Assembly (NCBI GenBank): GCA_910586255.1
Contig: CAJUHR010000015.1
Span: 32,648-96,647, forward strand
Length of the DNA: 64,000 nucleotides
Direction: 5' to 3'
Origin: an uncultured Lachnospiraceae bacterium
GTDB taxonomy: Bacteria > Bacillota > Clostridia > Lachnospirales > Lachnospiraceae
Of the stretch, positions 43,253 to 52,865 are shown piece by piece (the stretch's first letter is position 1; every line of letters starts with the position of its first letter). The notes beneath the pieces are model-generated. The model had not been told where the DNA came from and ran no database searches. It was given only the letters and a program-made list of their open reading frames with translations. The translations under genes were made by a program, and so were the position numbers.

Positions 43253-43295
43253 ACTATCATAACAAAATCTAATTGGAAAATCAACAAAGTTCCTC

Positions 43296-43323
43296 TTGCA
43301 ATTCCCAAAAAATCGTGTATAAT
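43296..43323 (+). promoter_or_regulatory. Promoter of tRNA-Arg
   Basis: TTGCAA (43296-43301) and TATAAT (43318-43323) with a 16-bp spacer, ten bases before the tRNA 5' end. Confidence 0.75.
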
Positions 43324-43332
43324 AAAAGAGAT

Positions 43333-43404
43333 GCGTCTGTAGCTCAGTGGATAGAGCAATGGCCTCCGGAGCCATGTGCGGAGGTTCGATTCCTCTCAGA
43401 CGCA
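43333..43404 (+). tRNA. tRNA-Arg (anticodon CCG)
   Basis: A complete cloverleaf: acceptor GCGTCTG/CAGACGC with discriminator A, D arm GCTC...GAGC, anticodon arm ATGGC-CTCCGGA-GCCAT with anticodon CCG, T arm GGAGG-TTCGATT-CCTCT. 72 nt, CCA not encoded. A run of six T follows at once and should terminate transcription. An integrase remnant 186 bp downstream suggests this gene's 3' end once served as an attachment site. Confidence 0.95.
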
Positions 43405-43589
43405 TTTTTTGTTGTCTTTGGGGGAATGGTTGAAGGATGGCGGTTTTTCTTGTATTTCAGCCGTTTTCGGGTGATTTCCAAGGATGGCAGACTTCCTGGA
43501 TTCTACTGGTTTTTACTGGTTTTTTCTGATTTCTGCGTGTTCTATATGGGTACTTTATATGGGTATACCCATATGACATAATATGTAAG

Positions 43590-43795
43590 TTAAATCCCTT
43601 TAAATTCTTTCATCCTTAAATCAAGCTGGCTATCCAGCACATGAATATATTTAGAGTAGATAGTATTAATATCAGCATGTCCTAATAATTTACTTACTAC
43701 ACTGATTTCCACTCCATTCATCAACAGTCTGGATGCATAAGTATGCCTCAGAAAATCCAAACGTTTGAATAACCAGTATCGTTCGGCAAATTATG
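43590..43795 (-). pseudogene. C-terminal remnant of a tyrosine integrase
   Basis: Reading the minus strand toward the tRNA, the frame gives LDFLRHTYASRLLMNGVEIS, then VVSKLLGHADINTIYSKYIHV and ends with a stop at 43590-43592. The HxxR-like RHTYASR, the LLGH box and the catalytic Tyr are all recognisable. The frame closes upstream at a stop near 43793, and the catalytic and N-terminal parts are missing. It is a relic of an element that used the tRNA-Arg gene. Confidence 0.75.
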
Positions 43796-43882
43796 GATTG
43801 TATTGATAATTGAATAGACTTTACCCTCTGGATATGGTATACTGATGATATCAATCGGCTGTTATGATAAGGGGGAAAAATA

Positions 43883-44149
43883 ATGAGTGACAATGAGTTA
43901 TTGCTTGCCATGTCTGAAATGATGGATCAAAAATTACAGCCTATCAATAATAGACTAGATAACATGGACAGTAGACTAGACAGCATGGAGAACAGGCTTG
44001 ACAAAATTGAATCTGATGTATCAGTATTGAAGAAAGAAATGAGAGTAGTAAAGGACAAGGTTTCTGATACTTACGAATTGGCTCTTGAAGCGTGGGGACA
44101 GAGTACGGAAAACAGAACATGGCTTGAGCGTAATCAGGCTATAGGGTAA
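43883..44149 (+). CDS. Small coiled-coil protein
   Basis: 88 residues. Behind GGGGGA. The central part consists of regular heptads: NRLDNMD, SRLDSME, NRLDKIE, then SDVSVLKKEMRVVKDKV, a strong parallel coiled-coil prediction. The C-terminus ends LEAWGQSTENRTWLE. Similar small proteins are common in Lachnospiraceae but have no known role. It stands alone, next to the integrase remnant, and is closed by a strong terminator; it may be cargo of the lost element. Confidence 0.7.
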   Translation: MSDNELLLAMSEMMDQKLQPINNRLDNMDSRLDSMENRLDKIESDVSVLKKEMRVVKDKVSDTYELALEAWGQSTENRTWLERNQAIG

Positions 44150-44193
44150 CTGTATTTAAGAATCATATAACCACATAACCATATATTATATCA

Positions 44194-44237
44194 AAGTGTA
44201 AAGTCTGTTGAATTATCAAGGGACTTTACACTTTTTT
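44194..44237 (+). terminator. Terminator of the coiled-coil gene
   Basis: AAGTGTAAAGTC (44194-44205) / GACTTTACACTT (44222-44233): perfect 12-bp stem followed by a T-run. Confidence 0.88.
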
Positions 44238-44358
44238 ATCGTAGCAGTTATGAAATATGACAAAATCAGTTTTTTGTATACGGTGGATTTTCGTTCTTGC
44301 TTTGTTGTCTTTGGCACCACCTCATTTTTCGGAAAACAGTGTTCTGAAACATTCCTCT

Positions 44359-47300
44359 TTATTCCGCCCCCAAAATCTCCATAAATTCCTCCCTGGTGGC
44401 CAGCACATCCCGAAGACTTCCATCAGCAATAATATCATCAGAAAGCTGGGCCTTCCTCTCCTGCAGCCGCAAAATCCGCTCCTCCAGAGTATCCTTCATA
44501 ATCAGCTTATAGACCGTCACCACCTGCTTCTGTCCGATTCGGTGCGCCCGGTCAGTGGCCTGGTTTTGGGCCGCCATGTTCCACCAGGGGTCAAAATGGA
44601 TCACAATACTGGCAGATGTCAGGTTGAGTCCGGTTCCTCCGGCCTTCAGAGAGATCAGAAATACCGGGGTATCATCCATATTAAAAGCCGCCACAAGCTC
44701 TGCCCGCTTCTCCTTAGAGGTAGAACCGGTGAGAATATAGAAGGGAATTTTCTCCATCCGAAGCCGCTTTTCCAAAATATCCAGGGCCTGAGTAAACTGG
44801 GAAAATACCAGTATTTTATTTCCTGCCTCCGCCCCGTTTTTAAGCAGCTCCATACATGTATCTACCTTGGCCGCGCCTCCGTTGTAATTCTCATAGACAA
44901 GTCCGGGATCGCAACACAGCTGACGCAGCCGGGTAAGCGCTGCCAGAATCTCTATTTTTCCGGTCTTAAACTCCTCAGTACTCTGTTTTTTCAAGGAATC
45001 AAGAAGCTGCTGGGTGTTTGCCTCGTAGATCTCCCGCTGTTTCTCCTCCATCCGGGAATACACCACCTCCTCCAGCTTGTCCGGAAGCTCCTTAAGCACC
45101 TCCCCCTTCAGCCTGCGCAGAATGAAAGGACGAATCATTCTCCGAAGGCGGCCAGTCACCTGCTCATCCTGAGAGGAAACAATGGGCTGCTCATAATTTT
45201 TCCGGAATTTGGAATAGGAGTTTAAAATACCGGGCATCAGATAATCAAAAATGCTCCACAGCTCACTGAGCGAGTTCTCAATAGGGGTTCCTGTCAGGGC
45301 AAACCTCCTCACGCAGGGAACGGATTTGACTGCCTTTGCTGCCTGAGTCAGGTGGTTTTTGATATTCTGGGCCTCATCAATCATCATATACTGAAAATGC
45401 AGATTTTCATACTGGTCCACATCCCGCTTCAAAAGATCATAGGATGTCAAAAGGATCTCTTCTTTGGCCTCCTTTATCAGCTTTTCCCGCACAGGGGCTG
45501 TTCCCACTACAGGAGTCACCGCCAGACCTGGTGCAAACCGGCGAAGCTCACTTTCCCAGTTATACACCAGAGAGGCGGGGCATACAACCAGGGCATACCG
45601 CTCTGAGGAGCCGCTTTTGTTCCCCGACATCCAGATCGGCTTTCCAGCCAGCAAAAACGCAATGGCCTGCACGGTCTTTCCCAGTCCCATATCGTCTGCC
45701 AAAATGCCTCCAAAGCCCAGCTTATCCAGCGTGCACATCCATCTAAAGCCAAATTTCTGGTAGGGCCGCAACCGGGCACACAGACCCTCCGGCACCTCAA
45801 AATCACAATCCTCAACATTTTTAAATTCACGCAGAAGAGCCCGGTATTCCCGGTTTCTGTCTACCTGAATATCCTTGTTCTGTTCTCTCAAAAGCTGATC
45901 CAGATAAAACGCCCGGTACTCCGGCACCCGAACCGTGCCCTCTGCCAGCTCTCTGTCATCCATCTCCAATCCCGCAGCCATCTCGGCCACCACCGCCAGA
46001 GCACTGTCCTCCACGGTCAGAAAACTCCCGTCCTTCAGCCGGTAAAAACGCTTTTTTCTCTTATATCCGGAAAGGATCTGCGCCAGCTCCTCCGGAGAAA
46101 ACCGCTCCGAGCTTAAGGTAATATTCAACATCCCCCCGCTAAGCGACACTCCCACGGATACCCTTGGAGACCGGTAGAGCCGCAGCGCTTTCAGATCATC
46201 CGATATATAGACCTCGCCCATCTGCTGCAACACCGGAATCCCCTCGCTTATGAGGCCATAGACTGCATCTTCATCCTTCTCAGGAAATACAAACATTCCT
46301 TTTTCCAAATCCACCGTCCGAAAATATCTGCGGATTATATTCGCCGCTATGCTTTCCTTCTCAATATCCCGGTACGCCTGTCCGGCAGAAGCCGGCTCTG
46401 TCAGATTGTATCGCTCCTCCCCGTATTCCCCATACAGGGCAGCCGTTATCTGTCCCTCCTGCCTGTCCAGATAAGCCTTTAGCACACAGGGCCTGGGCTC
46501 ATATTGACCTAGGCACTCCGGCCTTTTTATATTTATCCGCCGCTCCACAGACGGAAGGGCCGCGCAAAACGCCGTGAAATCCTCCGGATTGATCCAAAAG
46601 GAATGTTTCTTTCCTGTGAGAAGTCTGGCCATCTCCCACATATCCTTTGAATACTCCCGGCTACACAGATAGACAGTATCATCCATGTGAATGCACAGCC
46701 TCTCCACACCAAAAATCGCATTTGCTGCCGGAACACTCATTCTGCATGCCCCTTCGTCAGTCTCCTCCACCTTAAATTTCAGATTAGGGTCCTCCTTCAC
46801 AAAGCATATCTTTTTTTTGGACTTTTCCCCGTCCAGGCAGCATGCCTGACCGGCATACAGTGCAGCAAAATGCACCATGCGCTCGCCGCCTAACAGCAAC
46901 ATACGCTCCGTCACATTTTCCTGTCCCCCATGATAATAATAGCTGCTGTTGCGAATGCGGTACTGGCGCACAGCTTGCTGCTCTTCCTCCATACAGGTTT
47001 CCAAAAAACGCAGAACCTTTTGGCTGTGAGCGGTAAAGACCTCCTGCTGGTGGTAAAATTTCAGCTTTTTCCCGTACTCCACCTGATCTTGGCCATGCAC
47101 TGCCTCCACCAGGGCAGAGATGCTTTTTACCACATAGTTCTGACCGGCACCAATCTTAAACTCTACGGTCCATCCTTCATATGGCTGTATATGGAGAATT
47201 GGAATAAGCTCCACCTTACCGTTTACCTCAGCCTGAAAAAAATGAGATTTTTCCCTGATGGACTGGGCACGAATCCATTCCAGAACCTCTCTGTCTGTGG

Positions 47301-47661
47301 AGCGAATCCGCTTTGTCCCGGACCATGTTATCTGCCCAGGTACATTATTGCCCTTCACACTTCCCTGTTCATGTGCCAAAAGCTCCAGGGCCGTCCCCAC
47401 ACAATGCTTGCACATTCCCTGGTATTGGGCAAATGCCTCACACTCACAGCTATATTCTAAAAAATCATCATCCATCCGGTCGTAAACCAGCTCCACTTGG
47501 TACTCGTTATTATAGCTTCCCTCCACCAGGGCGCTTACAAGGATCAGTCCACCCTGATTCTCCACCTTCAGCTTATGGACAAGCCCCCTCTTATAGACCT
47601 GATTCCCCCTTGTGTAGGCCGGTGCACCGGCATTTTCCCGAATTGGCTTCAGGCTGATCAT
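44359..47661 (-). CDS. SNF2-family helicase with N-terminal SWIM zinc finger
   Basis: 1100 residues. A SWIM-type zinc finger lies near the N-terminus (CECEAFAQYQGMCKHCVG, about residues 74-91), a SNF2-associated middle domain follows, and the helicase core occupies about residues 635-1090. Walker A is DDMGLGKTVQAIAF, Walker B is DEAQ (MMIDEAQNIKN), and the C-lobe has the LVFSQFTQALDIL and QATDRAHRIGQ motifs. These ATPases translocate on double-stranded DNA and are typical of Firmicute chromosomes; the cellular role is not settled. Single gene, no obvious operon partner. Confidence 0.93.
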   Translation of the reverse strand: MISLKPIRENAGAPAYTRGNQVYKRGLVHKLKVENQGGLILVSALVEGSYNNEYQVELVYDRMDDDFLEYSCECEAFAQYQGMCKHCVGTALELLAHEQGSVKGNNVPGQITWSGTKRIRSTDREVLEWIRAQSIREKSHFFQAEVNGKVELIPILHIQPYEGWTVEFKIGAGQNYVVKSISALVEAVHGQDQVEYGKKLKFYHQQEVFTAHSQKVLRFLETCMEEEQQAVRQYRIRNSSYYYHGGQENVTERMLLLGGERMVHFAALYAGQACCLDGEKSKKKICFVKEDPNLKFKVEETDEGACRMSVPAANAIFGVERLCIHMDDTVYLCSREYSKDMWEMARLLTGKKHSFWINPEDFTAFCAALPSVERRINIKRPECLGQYEPRPCVLKAYLDRQEGQITAALYGEYGEERYNLTEPASAGQAYRDIEKESIAANIIRRYFRTVDLEKGMFVFPEKDEDAVYGLISEGIPVLQQMGEVYISDDLKALRLYRSPRVSVGVSLSGGMLNITLSSERFSPEELAQILSGYKRKKRFYRLKDGSFLTVEDSALAVVAEMAAGLEMDDRELAEGTVRVPEYRAFYLDQLLREQNKDIQVDRNREYRALLREFKNVEDCDFEVPEGLCARLRPYQKFGFRWMCTLDKLGFGGILADDMGLGKTVQAIAFLLAGKPIWMSGNKSGSSERYALVVCPASLVYNWESELRRFAPGLAVTPVVGTAPVREKLIKEAKEEILLTSYDLLKRDVDQYENLHFQYMMIDEAQNIKNHLTQAAKAVKSVPCVRRFALTGTPIENSLSELWSIFDYLMPGILNSYSKFRKNYEQPIVSSQDEQVTGRLRRMIRPFILRRLKGEVLKELPDKLEEVVYSRMEEKQREIYEANTQQLLDSLKKQSTEEFKTGKIEILAALTRLRQLCCDPGLVYENYNGGAAKVDTCMELLKNGAEAGNKILVFSQFTQALDILEKRLRMEKIPFYILTGSTSKEKRAELVAAFNMDDTPVFLISLKAGGTGLNLTSASIVIHFDPWWNMAAQNQATDRAHRIGQKQVVTVYKLIMKDTLEERILRLQERKAQLSDDIIADGSLRDVLATREEFMEILGAE

Positions 47662-47762
47662 AGTTTTTCTCCTCGATTCTCTGTTCCATTAAGCTGGTCA
47701 AAGATAGCTGCCACGGATATTTTCACCCATTAAAACATGCACCCGCCGGTCACACCAAGAGG

Positions 47763-47791
47763 TAACGGTTCAGAGATTATCTGAACCGTTA
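47763..47791. terminator. Hairpin upstream of the SNF2 gene
   Basis: TAACGGTTCAGA (47763-47774) and TCTGAACCGTTA (47780-47791): perfect 12-bp stem with a 5-nt loop. No strong T-tract. A looser inverted repeat GCCAAATGATT/AATCATTTGGC spans about 47858-47924 and lies just after the stop of the oxidoreductase gene, a candidate terminator for that gene. Confidence 0.55.
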
Positions 47792-47928
47792 TCAATCGTA
47801 CATATAATGTTCCTCTTTAATACCATATCCTGCTATACTCGAAAAACATCCTTATTTGCCAAATGATTGGGTAATTTATCCCAAAAATAAGGGGATTATG
47901 TTGGCGAATCATTTGGCTCACGGGTATA

Positions 47929-49536
47929 TCACAGATACTTCTTAAGAGTGGCCCGCACAGCTCCCGGCCCGGCGATTTCTTCCACAAACATCTCCTCTAT
48001 GCGCTCCCCGATTCCCGCCTCATACAGATCAATGCCGAAAATATTGGCATTGCTTAGAATTCCCTTTAGCTGACCAGTATAGGACTCAGGCTTGCCCACC
48101 TCAATACCGGCAAGAGCCCTGGTCAGCTCCGGAATCATGGGATCCGCAGACAACTCAAATGCTTCCCCTTTGTCATCCACAGCCAGAAGATACCGGCACC
48201 AGCCCGCCAGCGCCAGGGGAATCGCCGTCAGCTTTTTGGCATCCCCGTACTTTGCCACATAAGACTTGATGGTCTCCCCATAACGGATGCCCACCTTCTG
48301 AGAAGTGTCTGTGGCAATCCGCTGAGGCGCGTCCGGCATAAAGGGATTGGGAAATCTTACCTGAATCACCTCATCCACAAAGTCAGCCGGAGAGAGGATT
48401 CCCGGATCCGTCACCACCGGCATTCCCTCCGCCAGACCGATCTGATGAACCAGCTCCTTCAACTGGGGATCCTTCATCTCGTCCGCTATCAGTGTATATC
48501 CCAGCACACAGCCGTAAACTGCCAGAGCCGTGTGAAGAGGATTCAGACAGGTGGTTACCTTCATGCGCTCCACCTTATTTACCGTCTCCCGGTCTGTCAT
48601 ATATACGCCGGCCTTCTCCAGCGCCGGACGTCCGTTGGGGAACTTGTCCTCAATAACCAGATACTGAGGGCCCTCTGCATTGACAAAGGGAGCAATGTAG
48701 GTTTTTCTGGATGTTATCACCGGATCCATATCTTCGATACCTGCTTTTTTCAGCTCCTGGCACACAGAATCCGCCGGCCGGGGAGTGATCTTATCAATCA
48801 TGGTCCAGGGGAAAGACACCTTCTTCTCATCGGACAGGTAATCCAAAAAACCTCCGTCCACAAAACCTTTTTTCTTCCACTCTCTGGCCATAGTCAGGAT
48901 GGAATTCTGCAGCTTTTCTCCGTTATGAGAGCAGTTGTCCATGGAAACCACGGCCAGCGGACAGGCCCCCGTCTTATATCGCTCATACAAAAGAGCACAC
49001 ACCACAGCCATGGCCGCCCCCGGCTTCTCAGGTCCGTTGTCAATATCTGCCTGAACAAAGGAAAAAAAGCTTCCGTCAGCGCCCTTTAAAGCATATCCCT
49101 TCTCTGTAATGGTAAAAGACACCATCTGTAGATCCGGCCCGGCAAAAATCTCCTTTAACCGGTTCCACTCCTCCGCTACTTCCGATCGGGCCTTGATGGC
49201 CTCTGTGAGAGAGCCAAGCACCTCCTTCTTTGTGGAACCGTCCGCTTTGAGCGTCACTGCCAGCACCAGATTGTCAAAGGGCTTATAAATTTTGTCAATT
49301 ACGTCAAAGTCAAAGGTTTCCACACAGGTGATTCCCTTTTCCAGCTCTCCCCCCTCAATAAGCCTGTCCGCCAAGCTGCCGATAAAAATCCGGAAAATAT
49401 TTCCGGCTCCAAAGTGTACCCACACCGGAGCCTTTCTTGTGGCTTCCCCTACTTTCTCCACATCAAAGGAGGGAAGCTTGATCCCTGCCGCCTTCCAGGA
49501 TGCCTGCTCCTTAATTCCCGCCACACTCAGTCTCAT
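47929..49536 (-). CDS. Mannitol-dehydrogenase-family oxidoreductase (fructuronate reductase-like)
   Basis: 535 residues, the length of the long-chain polyol dehydrogenase group that includes fructuronate, tagaturonate and mannitol dehydrogenases. The N-terminal Rossmann domain has VHFGAGNIFRIFIGSLADRL (about residues 40-59); the substrate domain has RMKVTTCLNPLHTAL (about residues 323-337), a variant of the family K-N-H catalytic motif. The start at 49536 follows GGAGC/TAGGATT. No uxaC or uxuA genes lie nearby, so the sugar acid or polyol substrate cannot be fixed. Confidence 0.8.
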   Translation of the reverse strand: MRLSVAGIKEQASWKAAGIKLPSFDVEKVGEATRKAPVWVHFGAGNIFRIFIGSLADRLIEGGELEKGITCVETFDFDVIDKIYKPFDNLVLAVTLKADGSTKKEVLGSLTEAIKARSEVAEEWNRLKEIFAGPDLQMVSFTITEKGYALKGADGSFFSFVQADIDNGPEKPGAAMAVVCALLYERYKTGACPLAVVSMDNCSHNGEKLQNSILTMAREWKKKGFVDGGFLDYLSDEKKVSFPWTMIDKITPRPADSVCQELKKAGIEDMDPVITSRKTYIAPFVNAEGPQYLVIEDKFPNGRPALEKAGVYMTDRETVNKVERMKVTTCLNPLHTALAVYGCVLGYTLIADEMKDPQLKELVHQIGLAEGMPVVTDPGILSPADFVDEVIQVRFPNPFMPDAPQRIATDTSQKVGIRYGETIKSYVAKYGDAKKLTAIPLALAGWCRYLLAVDDKGEAFELSADPMIPELTRALAGIEVGKPESYTGQLKGILSNANIFGIDLYEAGIGERIEEMFVEEIAGPGAVRATLKKYL

Positions 49537-49653
49537 AATCCTATAGCTCCTTTCCTTTATACTTGTTTTCATTCTCTGCCTGAAAACGTTTTATAAACTA
49601 CTATCCTGTTTTCCCGAAGCATTATGGTTCCATTGCCGCTTCCGAAACCACCA

Positions 49654-50496
49654 TCAGGCAATCAGCCCTCTCACCGCAAAAAACGACACCACAATCACTC
49701 CCAATATGATCCTATAATATCCAAACAGCTTGAAATCATTCCGCTTGATATACCCCATCAAAAATTTTATGGAGTACACGGACACCAAAAATGCAATCAC
49801 CATGGCCGAAACCAGATAAAAGACCTCCACCCCGGAAAACATTCTCTCCGCCCGCATAAAAAACTTTACAATCTTTAAAAGGCTTGCCCCAAACATAACC
49901 GGAATCCCCAGAAAGAATGTAAATTCCGCCGAGGCTGCCCTGGAACAGCCTAACATCATGGCTCCGATGATCGTCACGCCGGAGCGGGAGGTTCCCGGCA
50001 CCAGCGCCAAAAGCTGAAACAGCCCGATATACAAAGCTGTCCTGAAATCAATCTGGGAGACCCGCTGCACCGGAAATTCCGTATAACGGTTCCGGTTCTC
50101 CACCATGATAAACGCCACCCCGTACACAATCAGCATGGCCGCCACCACAAAGCCATTGTACAGATGCTCATCCATCCAGTCATCCACCACCACAGCCAGC
50201 ACCACAGGCATACATGCCACTGCGATCTTAAACCACAGCACAATGGTCTCCTGCCTCTGCCTGCCAGATTTGCCCCTGTCAAACGGATTCAGCTTACGGA
50301 AATACAGCACCACCACGGCCAGTATCGCTCCAAGCTGGATCACCACCTTAAAAACATTCCAGAAATCTTCTGTAACCCTTAAGGGAATGATCTCCTCCAA
50401 AAGGATCATATGGCCGGTGCTGCTGATGGGAAGCCATTCCGTAAAGCCCTCCACAATCCCAAATACAATAATCTTCAAAAATTCAATGATATCCAT
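49654..50496 (-). CDS. uppP: Undecaprenyl-diphosphate phosphatase
   Basis: 280 residues with about eight membrane spans. The two active-site motifs are EGFTEWLPISSTGHMILLEE (about residues 15-34) and PGTSRSGVTIIGAMMLG (about 168-184). UppP recycles undecaprenyl pyrophosphate for cell wall synthesis and can confer bacitracin tolerance. It precedes nothing on its 3' side in the same operon and follows ung by 15 bp. Confidence 0.96.
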   Translation of the reverse strand: MDIIEFLKIIVFGIVEGFTEWLPISSTGHMILLEEIIPLRVTEDFWNVFKVVIQLGAILAVVVLYFRKLNPFDRGKSGRQRQETIVLWFKIAVACMPVVLAVVVDDWMDEHLYNGFVVAAMLIVYGVAFIMVENRNRYTEFPVQRVSQIDFRTALYIGLFQLLALVPGTSRSGVTIIGAMMLGCSRAASAEFTFFLGIPVMFGASLLKIVKFFMRAERMFSGVEVFYLVSAMVIAFLVSVYSIKFLMGYIKRNDFKLFGYYRIILGVIVVSFFAVRGLIA

Positions 50497-50511
50497 ACAA
50501 TGATCTCTCTC

Positions 50512-51186
50512 CTACACATTCTCGATCTGCCAGTCAATCGATGTCAGCCCGTTGGCCTCCAAAAATTCATTGGTCCTGCTAAATGGCCGGCTGCCAAAAA
50601 ATCCCCGGCTGGCCGACAGCGGACTGGGATGGGGAGCCTCCAGAATCAGATGCTTCGGATTGTTCAGCATCGCCTTCTTGGTCTGCGCGGGACGTCCCCA
50701 CAAAATAAACACAATGGGCCGGTCCTGCTCATTCAAAACGCGGATTGCTGCATCCGTAAATTCCTCCCAGCCAATGCCTCTGTGGGAGTTGGCCGCATGG
50801 GCCCGCACAGTCAAGACCGTATTTAAGAGCATAACCCCCTGCTTTGCCCATTTGACCAGGTATCCGTTGTTTGGAATATAGCAGCCCAGATCATCATGAA
50901 GCTCTCTGTAAATGTTGACAAGAGACGGCGGAATCTCCACATCCGGCTTCACGGAAAAGCAAAGCCCATGAGCCTGACCCACATTGTGATAGGGATCCTG
51001 ACCCAAAATCACCACCTTCACCTGAGAGAGCGGCGTAAACTCAAAGGCATTGAAAATATCATTGGCATCCGGAAAAATCTGCCTGGTTTGATATTCCTCC
51101 CTAACCTTCTCGTACAGCTGCTTGTAATAAGGCTTCTTAAATTCTCCGGCCATAGGCTCCAGCCAGTCATTTGATATTGCTCCCAT
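50512..51186 (-). CDS. ung: Uracil-DNA glycosylase
   Basis: 224 residues, family 1. The water-activating motif GQDPYHNVGQAHGL (catalytic Asp, about residues 61-74) and the HPSPLSASRGFFG loop (about 185-197) are intact. It removes uracil from DNA in base excision repair. Located between hisF and uppP on the same strand. Confidence 0.97.
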   Translation of the reverse strand: MGAISNDWLEPMAGEFKKPYYKQLYEKVREEYQTRQIFPDANDIFNAFEFTPLSQVKVVILGQDPYHNVGQAHGLCFSVKPDVEIPPSLVNIYRELHDDLGCYIPNNGYLVKWAKQGVMLLNTVLTVRAHAANSHRGIGWEEFTDAAIRVLNEQDRPIVFILWGRPAQTKKAMLNNPKHLILEAPHPSPLSASRGFFGSRPFSRTNEFLEANGLTSIDWQIENV

Positions 51187-51232
51187 TGTTTTTATCCCCT
51201 TCCTTTTGTATTCTGCTGCGTTTGCCGGTATT

Positions 51233-52009
51233 TCATTTCTTCTGTCCTTCTATACGCACCGGCACTCCGCGCCCCCGCAAATACTCCTTAAGATCCCGTA
51301 TTTCCAGCTCCTTATAGTGAAACAAAGATGCAGCCAAGGCCGCATCGGCTTTTCCCACCGTCAGGGCATCATAAAAATGCTCCATGGTTCCCGCACCGCC
51401 GGAGGCAATCACCGGCACAGACACATTCTCCGCAATCAGGGCAGTCAGCTCATTGTCATAACCGGCCTTGGTCCCGTCACAGTCCATGCTTGTGAGAAGA
51501 ATCTCCCCGGCCCCCAAATTATCTGCCCTCATCGCCCATTCAACCGCATCCAGTCCCGTATCGATCCGTCCGCCGTTTTTAAACACATTCCACCCGGAAC
51601 CGTCCGGCCTGCGCCTGGCATCGATAGCCACCACCACACACTGACGTCCGAATTTTTCCGCCGCATCGGAAATAAGCTTTGGTGTGTTAATGGCAGAGGA
51701 GTTGATGGAAATCTTATCTGCTCCCTCCCGCAAAAGCATCTTAAAATCCTCCACGGTCCGGATTCCGCCGCCTACCGTAAAAGGAATAAACACAGTCTCT
51801 GCCACCCGGCGCACCATATCCACCACGGTCCTCCGTTCATCGGAGGAGGCCGTAATATCCAGAAAAACCAACTCATCGGCTCCCGCCTTGTCATAGGCCG
51901 CTCCGATTTCCACCGGATCTCCCGCATCCCGCAGATTCACAAAATTGACACCCTTGACCACCCGCCCGTTGTGCACATCCAGACAGGGAATAATCCGCTT
52001 TGTAAACAT
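51233..52009 (-). CDS. hisF: Imidazole glycerol phosphate synthase, cyclase subunit
   Basis: 258 residues with a (beta/alpha)8 barrel pattern. The catalytic Asp11 is in IIPCLDVHNGRVVKG and Asp130 is expected in VVVAIDARR. Together with HisH it forms imidazole glycerol phosphate and AICAR in histidine synthesis. hisH lies 72 bp upstream on the same strand. The other his genes are not in this window. Confidence 0.97.
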   Translation of the reverse strand: MFTKRIIPCLDVHNGRVVKGVNFVNLRDAGDPVEIGAAYDKAGADELVFLDITASSDERRTVVDMVRRVAETVFIPFTVGGGIRTVEDFKMLLREGADKISINSSAINTPKLISDAAEKFGRQCVVVAIDARRRPDGSGWNVFKNGGRIDTGLDAVEWAMRADNLGAGEILLTSMDCDGTKAGYDNELTALIAENVSVPVIASGGAGTMEHFYDALTVGKADAALAASLFHYKELEIRDLKEYLRGRGVPVRIEGQKK

Positions 52010-52081
52010 TATGCTGCTCCTTATTGTCCTATGCCTTGCCAGCCGCTCCCGGCAGGCTGTTCTGTACTTTGCCGCTGCCGT

Positions 52082-52687
52082 CTAAACCGCGACAAAATTT
52101 TTCAATATAGCCAGACCGATGCTGCCGCTTTTCTCCGGATGGAACTGACAGGCAAATATCCGGCCGCTCTCCACAGCCGCGTGAATATGAGTAATATACT
52201 CTGTATCCGCCGCCACCTGCGCCTCATCGGCCGCTTTCAGGTAATAGGAGTGGACAAAATACACATAGGCCCCTTCTTCAATTCCAGCAAACAGACGGCT
52301 GTCTGGCTTTATGTTAATGGAATTCCATCCCATATGGGGAATCTTCATGTCCGGCTTTTGGGGTATCCGCAAAATCTCCCCCTTCAGGATTCCCAGACCC
52401 GGGATGCCCGGGCTCTCGTCACTGCGCTCAAACAAAAGCTGCAGCCCCAGACAGATTCCCAAAAAAGGAATCCCTTGCTCCACAGTCTGATGAATCACCT
52501 CCACCAGGCCATAGTGGTCCAGACGCTCCATAGCATCGCCAAAGGAGCCCACTCCCGGAAGAATCACCCGATCTGCAGACAGGATCTTATCCGGCTCTCT
52601 GGTAATCACCGCTTTCTCACCCAGGGCCTCCAGCGCCTTCTCCACACTTCTTAAATTTCCTGCATCATAGTCAATAATCGCTGTCAT
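52082..52687 (-). CDS. hisH: Imidazole glycerol phosphate synthase, glutaminase subunit
   Basis: 201 residues, class I glutamine amidotransferase. The nucleophile is in LGICLGLQLLFE and the His-Glu pair in CQFHPEKSG. It delivers ammonia to HisF. The gene precedes hisF in the same direction. Confidence 0.97.
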   Translation of the reverse strand: MTAIIDYDAGNLRSVEKALEALGEKAVITREPDKILSADRVILPGVGSFGDAMERLDHYGLVEVIHQTVEQGIPFLGICLGLQLLFERSDESPGIPGLGILKGEILRIPQKPDMKIPHMGWNSINIKPDSRLFAGIEEGAYVYFVHSYYLKAADEAQVAADTEYITHIHAAVESGRIFACQFHPEKSGSIGLAILKNFVAV

Positions 52688-52865
52688 CTCAGCTTTCCTC
52701 CGGTATTTCCTGTTGACGGCTGTCCGGTGCTTCCTGCGTTATTTATCTGATTATCAAACAGGCAGGACACCAGAATATAATCAGCTGCCTATACTTCTTG
52801 CGCAAGCATAATCCAGACTGTACAATATGCTTCTGCCTATATCCGGCTCTGCTCCCATCAGTTTA

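Noticed and set aside
44257..45225. A 322-codon plus-strand open frame
   Set aside because: Antisense to the SNF2 helicase core, whose motifs are intact; no family features.
51206..52654. A 482-codon plus-strand open frame
   Set aside because: It lies antisense to hisF and hisH, has no ribosome site, and its composition (rich in His, Arg, Pro) is what the complement of real coding DNA gives.
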